A stretch of 45,490 bases of DNA from contig DLMI01000023.1 of the NCBI GenBank assembly GCA_002478145.1, forward strand, positions 62,258 to 107,747, written 5' to 3'. Each line of letters opens with the position of its first letter. Positions within the stretch are counted from its first letter, which is position 1. The notes beneath the pieces are model-generated. The model was not told the origin of the DNA, did no database searches, and was given only the letters and a program-made list of their open reading frames with translations. Positions 1 through 5,643 of this stretch are shown here, in pieces. The translations under genes and the position numbers were made by a program. The DNA comes from Acidobacteria bacterium UBA7540 (GTDB lineage Bacteria > Acidobacteriota > Terriglobia > UBA7540).

Positions 1-433
<433 letters not shown>

Positions 434-669
434 ATAATTTCTGCTCAGCACATTGTCCAGCTTTCAGCCTTCAGCTCTCAGCTTTCAGCAAACGCATTTC
501 CTTGCTGACGGCTGACCGCTGATTGCTGATAGCCTGTCAGATTCTGACGCCACACTATTCAGAAAAGCAGCCGTCAGCATTCAGCCGTCAGTTGTCAGCA
601 CGCGAAGAGGCGTCTCACCTCTTCTTGCTGACTGCTGATAGCTGACCGCTGACGGCTTCTTCAACAATT
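434..669. repeat. 23S-5S spacer built of TCAGC-type repeats
   Basis: This spacer of about 235 bp holds no gene. It consists largely of degenerate repeats around CTTTCAGC, CTGACGGC and TGCTGATAGC on both strands. Each half can therefore fold on itself, and TCAGC-rich stretches face GCTGA-rich stretches. Similar CAGTTTTCAGTT strings recur near 13.7 and 14.8 kb. It is longer than a typical 23S-5S spacer. Confidence 0.6.
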
Positions 670-788
670 TTCCGGCGACCATACCGGAGGGGACACACCC
701 GTTCCCATCCCGAACACGGTAGTTAAGCCCTCCAGGGCCCATGGTACTGCAAGGGGAACCTTGTGGGAGAGTCGGTCGTTGCCGGGAT
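670..788 (+). rRNA. rrf: 5S ribosomal RNA
   Basis: This is a complete 5S rRNA gene. Its ends pair as helix I: CCGGCGACC near 672-680 faces GGTCGTTGCCGG near 773-784. The body has the conserved CCCGAACACGG and GTTAAG blocks (708-727). The variable hairpin is CAAGGGGAACCTTG at 750-763. The gene lies downstream of 23S with a terminator about 50 bp further on. It is the only full copy; two partial copies of its 3' end follow. Confidence 0.93.
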
Positions 789-840
789 TAAATGAAAACA
801 GTCGACCGTCCACAGTTGACAGTCGGCCAGCAAGACACAA

Positions 841-872
841 ACGGGCTCGCGCTTCGCGGGCCCGTTCTTCGT
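841..872 (+). terminator. Rho-independent terminator of the rRNA operon
   Basis: An 11-bp GC stem, ACGGGCTCGCG with CGCGGGCCCGT (841-851, 855-865), has a three-base loop and is followed by TTCTTCGTTT. It lies about 50 bp after the full 5S gene. The DUF4258 gene starts 19 bp beyond it, so that gene needs read-through or its own promoter. Confidence 0.8.
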
Positions 873-890
873 TTGGATCGGAAAAATCCG

Positions 891-1148
891 ATGAAATACA
901 AACTGTCGGGCCACGCAGGGCAGGAGATCGAACGCCGCAGAATTCCCCTCACCTTGCTCGAGGCGGTCCTCGAAAAACCCGATCAGGTTATCCATGAGCG
1001 AGGAGCTGCGAAGGTCTATCAATCCAAATGTGGGATCGGTGGTAAGATGTTCCTGCTGCGAGCTATCGTGGACGACTCGGTGGATCCCGCAGTGGTTGTG
1101 ACGGCCTACCGAACGACGAAGATTGAGAAGTACTGGGGGAAGCTGTGA
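891..1148 (+). CDS. DUF4258 protein, putative toxin of a toxin-antitoxin pair
   Basis: This 85-residue protein begins MKYKLSGHAGQEIERRRI. The HA...E.R.I start, the later VLEKPDQVI and the TAYRT...KYW tail fit the DUF4258 family, which has an RNase-like toxin fold and is often encoded next to DUF2283 antitoxins. An upstream in-frame ATG at 792 was rejected because that start would run through the rRNA terminator and adds residues unlike the family. The next gene overlaps the stop codon by four bases (GTGA), so the two are translationally coupled. The pair lies between two 5S rRNA 3' ends, a strange position for a module of this kind. Toxin activity is inferred from the family and the arrangement. 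Confidence 0.75.
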   Translation: MKYKLSGHAGQEIERRRIPLTLLEAVLEKPDQVIHERGAAKVYQSKCGIGGKMFLLRAIVDDSVDPAVVVTAYRTTKIEKYWGKL

Positions 1149-1342
1149 AAGTGACCTACGATCCCGAGGTGGACGTGCTCCGAATCCTACTAAGCGACGC
1201 GCCCATTGAAGAAAGCGACGAGGATAAGCCCGGAGTGATCCTTGACTACGACAAGGATGGCAACATCGTGGGCCTCGAGATCCTGGAGGCCTCGAAGCGA
1301 ATCGCCAATCCCCGATCAGTGGAGTACGCGGTGACGGGTTAA
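1145..1342 (+). CDS. DUF2283 protein, putative antitoxin
   Basis: This 65-residue acidic protein starts at GTG, overlapping the DUF4258 stop. The pattern V-x-YDPEVDVLRI, PGVILDYDKDGNIVG and LEILEASKR is the DUF2283 signature. Family members often accompany DUF4258 and are presumed to neutralise it. The stop codon TAA (1340-1342) lies within GTTAAGCCCTCCAGGGCCC, which is 5S rRNA sequence. The gene therefore runs directly into the second, partial 5S copy and borrows its stop from it. The C-terminal few residues may thus differ from the ancestral protein. Confidence 0.78.
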   Translation: MKVTYDPEVDVLRILLSDAPIEESDEDKPGVILDYDKDGNIVGLEILEASKRIANPRSVEYAVTG

Positions 1343-1408
1343 GCCCTCCAGGGCCCATGGTACTGTCCCGCAGAGCGGGGTGGGAGAGTCGGTCGTTGCC
1401 GGGATTAA
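1338..1408 (+). pseudogene. Partial 5S rRNA, second copy (3' portion only)
   Basis: Bases 1338-1408 match the full 5S gene from about 721 to 790 (GTTAAGCCCTCCAGGGCCC, GGTACTG, then GGGAGAGTCGGTCGTTGCCG). The variable hairpin differs: CCCGCAGAGCGGGG here against CAAGGGGAACCTTG in the full gene. This copy therefore derives from a different 5S variant, not from a simple recent duplication. The first half of the gene is absent; the DUF2283 coding sequence occupies its place. Confidence 0.85.
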
Positions 1409-1484
1409 AATGAAAGGGACCAGGGGCTGGGGATTAGGGGTAGGGAAAACAAAAGCCCTCACCCGAGGTCCGTCCTTGGAAATC

Positions 1485-1520
1485 AAAGGCTCGGTTGCTT
1501 CGGCAGCCGAGCCTTTCTCG
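1485..1520 (+). terminator. Rho-independent terminator after the second 5S fragment
   Basis: AAAGGCTCGG and CCGAGCCTTT pair around a TTGCTTCGGCAG loop region, followed by CTCGCTTT. It is the second of three terminators, one behind each 5S 3' end. Confidence 0.7.
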
Positions 1521-1580
1521 CTTTGTGAGGCTTTGATCTGAAATCTTAAATCTGCAATCTTAGATCCCGCGCCAGCGTCC

Positions 1581-1607
1581 GGGAGAGTCGGTCGTTGCCG
1601 GGATTAA
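1581..1607 (+). pseudogene. Third 5S rRNA 3' fragment
   Basis: GGGAGAGTCGGTCGTTGCCG (1581-1600) plus GGATTAA repeats the last 27 bases of the 5S gene. The downstream AGTCGACAGTCTACAGTCGA (1613-1632) resembles the sequence after the first 5S copy (AGTCGACCGTCCACAGTTGA at 801-820). The repeated unit therefore includes the 5S tail, a spacer and a terminator. Confidence 0.8.
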
Positions 1608-1645
1608 GTAAAGCAGTCGACAGTCTACAGTCGACAGTAAGGACC

Positions 1646-1679
1646 AAAGGGCGCGCGTCGCGTGCGCCCCTTTGCTTTT
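1646..1679 (+). terminator. Rho-independent terminator after the third 5S fragment
   Basis: AAAGGGCGCGCG and CGTGCGCCCCTTT form a stem with a TCG loop, followed by GCTTTTC. The stem sequence differs from the two preceding terminators although the context is the same. Confidence 0.75.
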
Positions 1680-1856
1680 CTGCCCCCGGGGAGTCTAAGA
1701 TGATTGGGGCTGGCAGAGCGGAACTCTGCGGTCCGCGGAGACTACTGTGGCGCGAATCGCAGGATCTCGCTCTGCGCCGCCCGCGGCAACGCGAGGAAGT
1801 AAGTAGCCGCGTTCAGCGTTTTCCTGACCGTGCGCTCCTTCGGCGCAAATGCAACC
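1680..1856. repeat. Intergenic repeat stretch before the DUF2971 gene
   Basis: No gene is seen. GGCAGAGCGGAACTCTGCGG (1710-1729) is a hairpin of the GCAGAGC-GCTCTGC type that recurs near 13.4, 13.57 and 25.78 kb. AGGATCTCGCTCTGC (1761-1775) also occurs in the tandem repeat near 30.9 kb. Confidence 0.5.
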
Positions 1857-2600
1857 ATGTATCAGGATCACCCCGTATTCGAAAAACCCGAAAACCAAGA
1901 TGCCAAAATCTGGCGCTACATGGACCTTACGAAATTCTTATCGTTGCTGCACAAAAAGGCGCTGTTCTTCGTTAGAGCCGACAAACTGGCGGACCCGCTT
2001 GAGGGGTCGTACTCAAGGGCGAACGTGACCCTTCGAGCGGCGGTTTATCCAAAAGAGGTGCTATCTCTTGTGCCGCAAATGCAGGAGTTCCACAGGCGCC
2101 TTCTGAAGTGCACTGTCATTAATTCGTGGCACATGAACGAATTCGAATCCGCAGCGATGTGGAAACTGTACCTTAAGAGCGACGAGGGTGTGGCGGCCCA
2201 GTCCACGTTCAAGAGGCTGAAGGAGTGTCTTTCGGAGGGTCCTGAGACCGCTGTCTACGTCGGCAAAGTGAAATACATCGACTACAACACGGAATGGTTA
2301 CCGGAGGGCAATACCATGTACCCCTTCGTGCACAAGAGGAAAAGCTTCGAGCACGAGCGGGAAGTTCGGGCAGTCGTCCAGATGCTCCCAATGAGGGAAG
2401 GGCCGGCGATCGACTGGAGCAGGGAAGCGTTCGGCGACGGGCTGTACGTCCCTGTCAATCTAAACACGCTAATAGAGAAGGTCTACGTTTCTCCGTCCTC
2501 CGCCGACTGGTTCCTCGACCTCGTAAAATCTGTAGTCGAGAGGTACGGACTGAACAAAGAGGTAGTAAGGTCAAGCTTGGCTGAGGGGCCAGTGTATTGA
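1857..2600 (+). CDS. DUF2971 family protein
   Basis: This soluble protein of about 247 residues starts MYQDHPVFEKPENQ. The pattern WRYMDLTKFLSLL, then LFFVRADKLADPLEG near residue 40, then SWHMNEFESAAMWKLYL near 85-100, and EHEREVRAVV near 170, is the DUF2971 signature. The function of this family is unknown; members are often seen in accessory or defence-rich regions. A GTG at 1830 is an alternative start that adds nine residues. No strong ribosome binding site decides between them. It stands alone between the 5S fragments and an orphan DUF2283 gene. Confidence 0.7.
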   Translation: MYQDHPVFEKPENQDAKIWRYMDLTKFLSLLHKKALFFVRADKLADPLEGSYSRANVTLRAAVYPKEVLSLVPQMQEFHRRLLKCTVINSWHMNEFESAAMWKLYLKSDEGVAAQSTFKRLKECLSEGPETAVYVGKVKYIDYNTEWLPEGNTMYPFVHKRKSFEHEREVRAVVQMLPMREGPAIDWSREAFGDGLYVPVNLNTLIEKVYVSPSSADWFLDLVKSVVERYGLNKEVVRSSLAEGPVY

Positions 2601-2658
2601 GCAGACGGCTGGCTGGTGATTACGGTTCTGGCAAAACTCTTTTGAGGAGCAATGGCTC

Positions 2659-2895
2659 ATGAAACTCGTCTACGATCCCCGGCACAACATCGCCTATCTT
2701 CGTTTGCACGAGAAGACGGCGCAGGTGCAGACTCTGCACTTGAGCGACGAAATTAACGTGGACATCGCCTCAGACGGAACAGTCTACGGCATCGAGTTGC
2801 TCAATGCCAATCAGCAACTGCGGTCCGAGGATCAGGGAAATCTGGTCATCGTCAACGAGGCCGCCGGCGAGAGACGCGAAATCCCCCTCGGCTAA
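2659..2895 (+). CDS. DUF2283 protein, orphan antitoxin-like
   Basis: This 78-residue protein starts MKLVYDPRHNIAYLRLHE. Like the gene at 1145 it shows YDPRHNIAYL, the INVDIASDGTVYGIELLNA core and an acidic character, which place it in DUF2283. The ribosome site GAGGAG (2644-2649) supports the start. Unlike the first DUF2283 gene it has no DUF4258 partner on either side. It may be a solitary antitoxin, the remnant of a pair, or may act on the other pair's toxin; the last is speculation. Confidence 0.75.
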   Translation: MKLVYDPRHNIAYLRLHEKTAQVQTLHLSDEINVDIASDGTVYGIELLNANQQLRSEDQGNLVIVNEAAGERREIPLG

Positions 2896-3061
2896 TTGAT
2901 GCAGGGCTTATGCTACTCCGCAGCCGGCCACTGTTCACTGAAATCGGATTCGATCACGTTGACCGGCGACGAAGAAGAACAGAATTGTAATGATTGTAGG
3001 AAGAATCCTAAGGTAGAATTCCATCCTTTCGTAAACTCATAAGAGACGGGATTTTCAACCA

Positions 3062-3634
3062 ATGATTCTGGCAGTCGTTGGAATGACGGGTTCAGGCAAG
3101 AGTGAGCTGTCTCACTACCTTGCGTCCCTGGGTTTTCCGGCTATCCGTTTTGGCCAAGTTGTCGTGGACGAGATTGCTAGCCGAGGTTTGGACCTCAATC
3201 CGGCGAACGAAAGGACTGTCAGAGAGGAACTTCGCTCCACCTATGGTATGGACATCTGCGCTCGCCGGTGCTTGCCGGCGATACGCAAAGCACTCGAGGA
3301 GAGCCCGCTGGTTGTTATCGACGGCCTGTACAGTTGGAGCGAGTACCGGACGTTGCGGGCTGCGCTTGGTGAAAATCTCGTTCTGCTTCTGGTCTTTACT
3401 TCCAAAGAAACGCGGTACCATCGGCTGAAGGTGCGGCCGGAGCGTCCCCTGACCTTCCAGGAGGCTCAAGAGAGGGACATCACGGAAATCGAAAACGTTG
3501 AAAAGGGCGGGCCCATCGCCTTTGCCGACTATGCACTGCTGAACGATGGCACGAAGGCGGAGCTGTTCGCCGGAGTTGACGATTTACTCGCGCGCTGGCG
3601 AATTCGTTCTCCCGACGGAGAAAAGCGCGTTTGA
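3062..3634 (+). CDS. P-loop kinase, dephospho-CoA-kinase/nucleotide-kinase-like
   Basis: This 190-residue protein has a Walker A motif at residues 7-14 (GMTGSGKS) directly after the first beta strand. VVVIDGLYSW-like residues near 80 fit the second strand, and an R-x-x-R-P-LTFQEAQERD segment near 125-140 looks like a kinase lid. It resembles the dephospho-CoA kinase/UPF0200-type nucleotide kinase group rather than a canonical CoaE. A dCMP deaminase gene follows after 219 bp on the same strand. P-loop kinase-like domains are fused to dCMP deaminase domains in yeast-type deaminases and in AvcD/DcdV antiphage proteins, so the two products may act together. The substrate is unknown. Confidence 0.7.
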   Translation: MILAVVGMTGSGKSELSHYLASLGFPAIRFGQVVVDEIASRGLDLNPANERTVREELRSTYGMDICARRCLPAIRKALEESPLVVIDGLYSWSEYRTLRAALGENLVLLLVFTSKETRYHRLKVRPERPLTFQEAQERDITEIENVEKGGPIAFADYALLNDGTKAELFAGVDDLLARWRIRSPDGEKRV

Positions 3635-3802
3635 CGAGGTGACGCAGGAGCACCTTATCTGACTCCTTGTTAAAACGTCGGGACGGCGCTCGATGTTCGA
3701 ATCCCGGCAGAAACTCGTGCCGGGCCGGGCTGCAGTGCAAGATGGGCCTCGTGCCCACCACGTTTTGCTTTTTCCGAACAAGCTGGATATCATGAGCCCC
3801 GA

Positions 3803-3850
3803 CCTCCTCCGCCGATCGTGCGGAGGGCTCGCTAAAAGCGGTGCGGAGGG
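3803..3850 (+). promoter_or_regulatory. Possible switchable hairpin covering the deaminase ribosome site
   Basis: CCTCCGC at 3806-3812 can pair with GCGGAGG at 3820-3826 or with the identical GCGGAGG at 3843-3849. The second GCGGAGG is the Shine-Dalgarno of the dCMP deaminase. The two pairings exclude each other, so the hairpin could hide or release the ribosome site. Complementarity is seen directly; regulation is inferred. Confidence 0.35.
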
Positions 3851-3853
3851 AAT

Positions 3854-4369
3854 ATGATCACAAAAGATGATTACTACATGGGTATCGCCATGGCCGTGCG
3901 CAGGAAGGCGAATTGCATGGGCCGACGAGTCGGCGCCGTGATCGTCAAACGCAATCGCATCATCTCCACTGGCTACAATGGGACGCCCGAAGGAATGGCC
4001 AATTGCCTTGATGGCGGCTGCGTACGTTGTAAGAATCGAGAAGCATATAAGGAAAGCGTTGGATATGACGTCTGCATATGCGTCCACGCCGAGCAGAACG
4101 CGCTGATCACCGCAGCTAGATTTGGAAATTCCATTGAGGATGCCATTGTGTATTCGACGCTTCGGCCGTGTTTCGATTGCACAAAGGTATTGCTTCAAGC
4201 CAAGGTTCACACGATTTATTACATTCATGATTGGGCCCATCCGATCGATTCCCTGCAGGAGCAGTATCTGCTTGCTCAAAGCAAGCTTCCGGGCGGGGTC
4301 AGGAAAGTGGAGATTCAGGACCCTGAGGCGGAGTGGGCGAACGGCAATGCTGCGCCGATAAGTGGCTGA
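3854..4369 (+). CDS. Deoxycytidylate (dCMP) deaminase family protein
   Basis: This 171-residue zinc-dependent cytidine-deaminase-fold protein likely converts dCMP to dUMP. The zinc and catalytic motifs are clear: C-V-HAEQNAL near residues 76-83 (His and the proton-shuttle Glu) and RPCFDC near 104-109. YNGTPEGMANC near 41-51 is typical of dCMP deaminases of the ComEB type. GGAGGG at 3845-3850 is a strong ribosome site. The upstream P-loop kinase suggests a nucleotide-modifying pair. A housekeeping role in dTTP supply is possible. A defence role by dCTP depletion, as shown for AvcD-type deaminases, is an alternative suggested only by the context. Confidence 0.85.
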   Translation: MITKDDYYMGIAMAVRRKANCMGRRVGAVIVKRNRIISTGYNGTPEGMANCLDGGCVRCKNREAYKESVGYDVCICVHAEQNALITAARFGNSIEDAIVYSTLRPCFDCTKVLLQAKVHTIYYIHDWAHPIDSLQEQYLLAQSKLPGGVRKVEIQDPEAEWANGNAAPISG

Positions 4370-4505
4370 GGCTGGCGCCCCTCTGGTAGCGGGGAGCGCG
4401 TAGCCACCGCGCGATTGTTGCGCCGTGGGCTTTTCTCATTCGGACACCCACGGCATTGAGAACCTGTTGTGGCTAGCAGCTAAGCAGAAGGAAGCTCAAA
4501 GAATC

Positions 4506-4542
4506 GGCTCGGTCGCTCTCGCGGCCGGGCCTTTTTGTTTTT
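4506..4542 (+). terminator. Rho-independent terminator
   Basis: GGCTCGGTCGC and GCGGCCGGGCC form an 11-bp stem with a short TCTC-type loop, followed by TTTTTGTTTTT. It likely ends the dCMP deaminase transcript and separates it from hicB. Confidence 0.75.
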
Positions 4543-4594
4543 CGAGGCAAGCCAGACATAAACTCATATTACGGTGATTCCCGTTTCAATAGGC

Positions 4595-4600
4595 TATAAT
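4595..4600 (+). promoter_or_regulatory. Minus-10 box TATAAT seven bases before hicB
   Basis: A perfect TATAAT ends six bases before the ATG at 4607. Transcription from it would start at or next to the start codon, giving a leaderless mRNA. No convincing -35 box is seen at 16-18 bp spacing. Confidence 0.45.
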
Positions 4601-4606
4601 CGAAGC

Positions 4607-4840
4607 ATGAAAAAAGCCGCAGCCAAGCGCAAGGTCAGGCAGTTCACTGTGATCATCGAACAGGATGAAGACGGCTACTACGTGGCAAGTGTCCCTTCGC
4701 TGCCGAGCTGTTACACCCAAGCGCGCACGCTGGCAGAACTCGCGCCGAGAATTCGCGAAGTGATTGCTCTTTGCCTCGCCGAACAGGACGCGCCCCAGAT
4801 GAAGTTCGTCGCGCTCGAACAGGTCGAGGTCAGCGCTTGA
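4607..4840 (+). CDS. hicB: HicB-family antitoxin
   Basis: This 77-residue protein starts MKKAAAKRKVRQFTVIIEQD. The core FTVIIEQDEDGYYVASVPSLPSC followed by an A-x-TLAELAPRIREVIALCL helix is the HicB partial RNase H-like fold that neutralises HicA. No DNA-binding domain follows, so this is the short form. An earlier in-frame ATG at 4574 overlaps the probable promoter and was rejected. The gene precedes hicA, the reverse of the classic hicA-hicB order, and overlaps it by four bases. Confidence 0.85.
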   Translation: MKKAAAKRKVRQFTVIIEQDEDGYYVASVPSLPSCYTQARTLAELAPRIREVIALCLAEQDAPQMKFVALEQVEVSA

Positions 4841-5064
4841 GCCGCCTCCATCCAGTGCAGGCCCGCGAGGTCGTTCGTTTTCTCGAGTCCCTCGGCTTTG
4901 TCCAGGTGCGACAGAAGGGCAGCCACAGGTTCTTTCGGCATCAGGACGGTCGAACCGCGACCGTTCCCGACCACAAGGGTGAAGATCTCGGTCGCGGCAT
5001 CTTGGCTAAGATCCTGCGTGACGCGGGAGTGAGACCTGCGGAGTTTCTGGCATGGCTGTCCTGA
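4837..5064 (+). CDS. hicA: HicA-family mRNA interferase toxin
   Basis: This 75-residue protein folds as a double-stranded RNA-binding-like domain that cleaves mRNA. The sequence REVVRFLESLGFVQVRQKGSH with GSHRFF contains the catalytic His of HicA (G-S-H). It continues with TVPDHKGEDLGRGILAKILRDAG, the usual HicA end. The start is most likely TTG at 4837, which overlaps the hicB stop (TTGA). The longer frame from 4771 lies inside hicB and would add residues unlike the family. Confidence 0.85.
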   Translation: MSRLHPVQAREVVRFLESLGFVQVRQKGSHRFFRHQDGRTATVPDHKGEDLGRGILAKILRDAGVRPAEFLAWLS

Positions 5065-5086
5065 GATGTCAAGTTGGCGTTTTCCT

Positions 5087-5116
5087 TTGAAAGCCCCTGT
5101 GCTTATGTCATACACT
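5087..5116 (+). promoter_or_regulatory. Candidate promoter of the DUF433/DUF5615 pair
   Basis: TTGAAA (5087-5092) and TACACT (5111-5116) are 18 bp apart, 19 bp before the start at 5135. It overlaps only the 23 bp after the hicA stop, so this pair may be transcribed separately. Confidence 0.35.
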
Positions 5117-5134
5117 TGGGATAGGAGCGCAGAC

Positions 5135-5359
5135 ATGATGGTGGACTGGAAAGACCACATCGCAAGTGACCCCGAAATCCTGCGCGGAAGGCCGCGCATC
5201 AAGGGAACCCGCATCCCAGTGAGCTTGGTTCTAGGATACTTGGCTGCAGGCCAGACTGCCGAGGAGATCATCGCTGAATTCCCTGATTTGACCCGTGACC
5301 AGATCGCTGCGTGCCTGGATTACGCCCGTGACCTCGCTGAATTCGCGGTGGAGGCCTAA
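5135..5359 (+). CDS. DUF433 antitoxin
   Basis: This 74-residue protein starts MMVDWKDHIASDPEILRGRP. The motif I-x-SDPEILRGRPRIKGTRIPVSLVL and the EFPDLTRDQIAACLDYARD helix form the DUF433 winged-helix-like antitoxin, usually paired with DUF5615 PIN-like toxins. AGGAG upstream of the tandem ATG codons at 5135 and 5138 supports this start. The stop overlaps the next start by one base (TAATG). It probably binds the toxin and its own operator. Confidence 0.85.
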   Translation: MMVDWKDHIASDPEILRGRPRIKGTRIPVSLVLGYLAAGQTAEEIIAEFPDLTRDQIAACLDYARDLAEFAVEA

Positions 5360-5643
5360 TGGCGCTGCGATTCTTCGCAGACCATTGCGTTTCCAATCAG
5401 ATCATCGATGCGCTGCGAGAGGCCGGGCATAAAGTTGTCTGCCTGAAAGGCTACCTGCCAACCGAGTCCCCGGATGCCCTTGTTATCGCCAAGGCCCAAG
5501 AACTGGACGCAATTCTACTTTCTTTGAACGGCGACTTCGCGGATATTGTCGCTTATCCGCCGGCACGTTTCAAAGGTATCGTTGCGCCACCCGCGGAACT
5601 CTCTACGAACCAACCGGCATCCTCCCTTTTGGCCTTCGGATGA
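5359..5643 (+). CDS. DUF5615 PIN-like toxin, C-terminus replaced
   Basis: This 94-residue product has the PIN-like start LRFFADHCVSNQIIDALREAGH with the first acidic residue. It continues with SPDALVIAKAQELDAILLSLNGDFADIV, where family members carry further acidic residues. After FKGIVAP, near residue 76, similarity to the family pattern ends. The last residues (PPAELSTNQPASS and on) are out-of-frame sequence that overlaps the 3' end of the minus-strand transporter gene by 41 bp. About 25-30 C-terminal residues seem lost at this junction. The toxin may be inactive. Confidence 0.75.
   Translation: MALRFFADHCVSNQIIDALREAGHKVVCLKGYLPTESPDALVIAKAQELDAILLSLNGDFADIVAYPPARFKGIVAPPAELSTNQPASSLLAFG

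Noticed and set aside
723..1358. Long minus-strand frame across the 5S copies and the DUF4258/DUF2283 genes
   Set aside because: It runs through rRNA sequence and antisense to two recognisable proteins; no family features.
3688..3708. GTTCGAATCCC resembling a tRNA T loop upstream of the dCMP deaminase
   Set aside because: The T stem does not pair, and no D arm, anticodon arm or acceptor stem can be built around it.
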